This document shows, in pieces, positions 62,782-64,000 of a stretch of DNA of 64,000 bases; within the stretch, counting starts at the first letter, position 1, and each line of letters starts with the position of its first letter. The notes under the pieces are model-generated. The model saw only the letters and a list, made by a program, of their open reading frames with translations, was not told the origin of the DNA and ran no database searches. The translations under genes and the position numbers were made by a program. The stretch spans positions 496,001-560,000 of the forward strand of contig CAVYWD010000001.1 of NCBI GenBank assembly GCA_963772225.1, written 5' to 3'. This DNA comes from CAVYWD01 sp963772225 (GTDB taxonomy: Bacteria > Myxococcota > Myxococcia > Myxococcales > UBA5297).

Positions 62782-63354
62782 GCGAGGAGGCCGTTCGCGC
62801 TCTACGAAGACGAGGACCCGATTACGTGCGGCGCGATGCTGCACCTATTCACGGGCCTGGCCATTCACGAGGACCAGCTCAACGTGTTTGGACGCAATCC
62901 AAAGAACGTCTTGGCCGTGCGCGGGGCCGAGAGCCGCGAGATGTGGAATGAGATCCTCGAGCTCGCCAAGAACATGGCCGACCGGTGGTCGAAGGCCACC
63001 AACCTCGGAGCCGCGGCGCGCTACATCATCAATCACTTCGAGGCGCTGACCGCGTACCTCGACGACCCGCGCCTGGACGAGTCCAATACTCCGCGCGAGC
63101 GAATGCTCCGCACCGAGAAGCTCATCGAGGGCAGCTCGCTGTTTAGGCGCAGCCTCGAAGGCCGCTTCGTCCTCGACGTGGTACGCACGATCCTGCAGAC
63201 CGCAGTCGCGGCCGGAGCGCCGGTGCACGAATACCTCGTCTCGGTGCTGCGCACGGGCGAGCAGGAGATCGCCCGATCCCCTGAGCGCTTCACGCCGCGC
63301 GCATGGGCAGAGATGAACGCTGGCGCCTCGGCGAGCGCTCCTCCGCAGAAGTAG
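62782..63354 (+). pseudogene. IS66-family transposase, C-terminal fragment
   Basis: About 190 codons open from the junction at ~62776; ATG 62836 is internal. It begins ARRPFALYEDEDPITCGAML and continues with NHFEALTAYLDDPRLDESNT, KLIEGSSLFRRSLEGRF and VVRTILQTAVAAGAPVHEYLV, the C-terminal domain of IS66 TnpC. The zinc, leucine-zipper and most of the catalytic region are missing upstream, so it is a remnant cut at the recombinase-element edge. Confidence 0.85.
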
Positions 63355-63639
63355 ATGATTACCCGACGGCGACGCGTCTGAAGCCGACTCGCCTCAGGCC
63401 GCCTGCCGAGCACGGCCCAGGCGCAATCGACGCCGTCGCGCCTGCGCTCTCCGTCGTGGTCCTGTTGGTCCCGCGCTCCGCACCCAGCGTCGCTTCGCGA
63501 TGGCTGCCGAATGCGTCCCTCGCAGCCGGGCCGTGCGAACGCAATCGCACCTCCAACTCCAGCCGCCAGCGCCCTGGTCGGCGACGGCCAGCGACCTCCC
63601 GGCCGCGACGGGGCCCGGCGCGTCACGAGGCGGGACGGG
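63355..63639. other. unassigned DNA between transposase remnants
   Basis: About 285 bp with no gene that can be supported on either strand. It is flanked by IS66 and IS91 remnants and may be degraded IS sequence. Confidence 0.4.
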
Positions 63640-63944
63640 GGCCCGTCCCTGCACTGGTTACGATCCACCGCGCCTGCGCCAGGCTTGTCGCAAGTCGGGC
63701 AATGCCGGTTGCCGCACGAGCCGTAGAGGGCCTCGCGATGGCCGCATCGGTCGCATACCTCCACCCGCCCGCCCAGGACCGGAGTCCGGCAAGCCTCGAT
63801 GGCCCACATCGCCTTGCGCTGAGGCTCACTCAGCGCGTGGCGCTTCCGATAGGCCTCGCCATGGGCCCGAAAGATGTCGCCAACGGTCAGGCGAGGCCGC
63901 CCCGGCCCGGCGGCGCCGGGCGCGGGGTAGGCCGCGCAGATCAC
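63640..63944 (-). pseudogene. IS91-type transposase, N-terminal fragment
   Basis: Begins MICAAYPAPG and carries the zinc-binding N-terminal domain of IS91/IS801-like transposases: RPRLTVGDIFRAHGEAYRKRH, CDRCGHREALYGSCGNRHCPTC. The frame is then shifted: the expected SLAQARW appears in the neighbouring frame around 63680-63690, followed at once by a stop. The catalytic HUH/tyrosine part is absent. It is a broken remnant. Confidence 0.78.
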
Positions 63945-64000
63945 CGGCTACTGGCGAGCGGGGACCTGTGGGACGCGAATGCGATCGAGCGGGCTCGTCA

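Overview
The window is a GC-rich chromosomal segment that most resembles a member of the Myxococcota (Anaeromyxobacter/Myxococcus-like). Signs of this are the very high third-position GC, an AgmX/PglI-type C-terminal domain, a PEGA-domain pseudokinase, a Ser/Thr kinase with the myxobacterial-style catalytic loop HxDVSPxN, mevalonate-pathway HMG-CoA reductase, AGPS-like FAD oxidase and multiheme cytochromes. Most genes lie on the minus strand, often in tight operons whose stop and start codons share an ATGA or GTGA overlap.

Layout. 0-13 kb: a partial fatty acyl-CoA ligase, an SH3-like secreted protein, a coupled pair of nucleotidyltransferase-like genes, a CHASE2-adenylate cyclase, a lipoprotein, a coupled unknown/GNAT pair, a PLD-type cardiolipin synthase, a VWA protein and a Ser/Thr kinase. 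13-25 kb: a TPR protein, tRNA-Cys(GCA), a class I amidotransferase, an AgmX-like protein, an FAD-oxidase/FAD-subunit/FeS/diacylglycerol-kinase operon, a PEGA pseudokinase, a GAF protein, a tetraheme cytochrome and a glycosyltransferase. 25-32 kb: isoprenoid genes (HMG-CoA reductase and a lipocalin-like hydratase fused to a polyprenyl synthase), a TetR regulator with candidate palindromic operators, and an esterase lipoprotein. 32-38 kb: one compact operon carrying a nine-heme cytochrome c, cytochrome b, M56 peptidase, a membrane protein and a NarX/NarL-type two-component pair. 38-52 kb: a WD40 protein, uracil-DNA glycosylase, GlgB, cysteine synthase and a 2002-residue protein combining an aminotransferase domain with a HprK/PEPCK-like P-loop.

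52-64 kb is accessory DNA. A small, lower-GC biosynthetic island (class II DAHP synthase, carrier protein, HemN-like radical SAM protein, amino-acid adenylation enzyme) has been broken by a 4,632-bp IS21-type element. The element can be delimited exactly: it has 36-37-bp imperfect terminal inverted repeats and an 8-bp target duplication (GCCCCGGC), and removing it restores the adenylation reading frame. Besides istA/istB it carries a small zinc-ribbon-like gene, a ParB-like DNA-binding gene preceded by four ~20-bp direct repeats, and a 66-codon gene overlapping istB. To its right are fragments of a tyrosine recombinase and of IS66- and IS91-type transposases.

Four otherwise well-preserved genes between 19.9 and 37.7 kb (FAD oxidase, hydratase-prenyl synthase fusion, esterase, nine-heme cytochrome) are each broken by one extra base, always in the same direction. 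This looks more like sequence error than true gene decay; istA instead lacks one base. All functional calls rest on motif recognition by eye; no database search was run.
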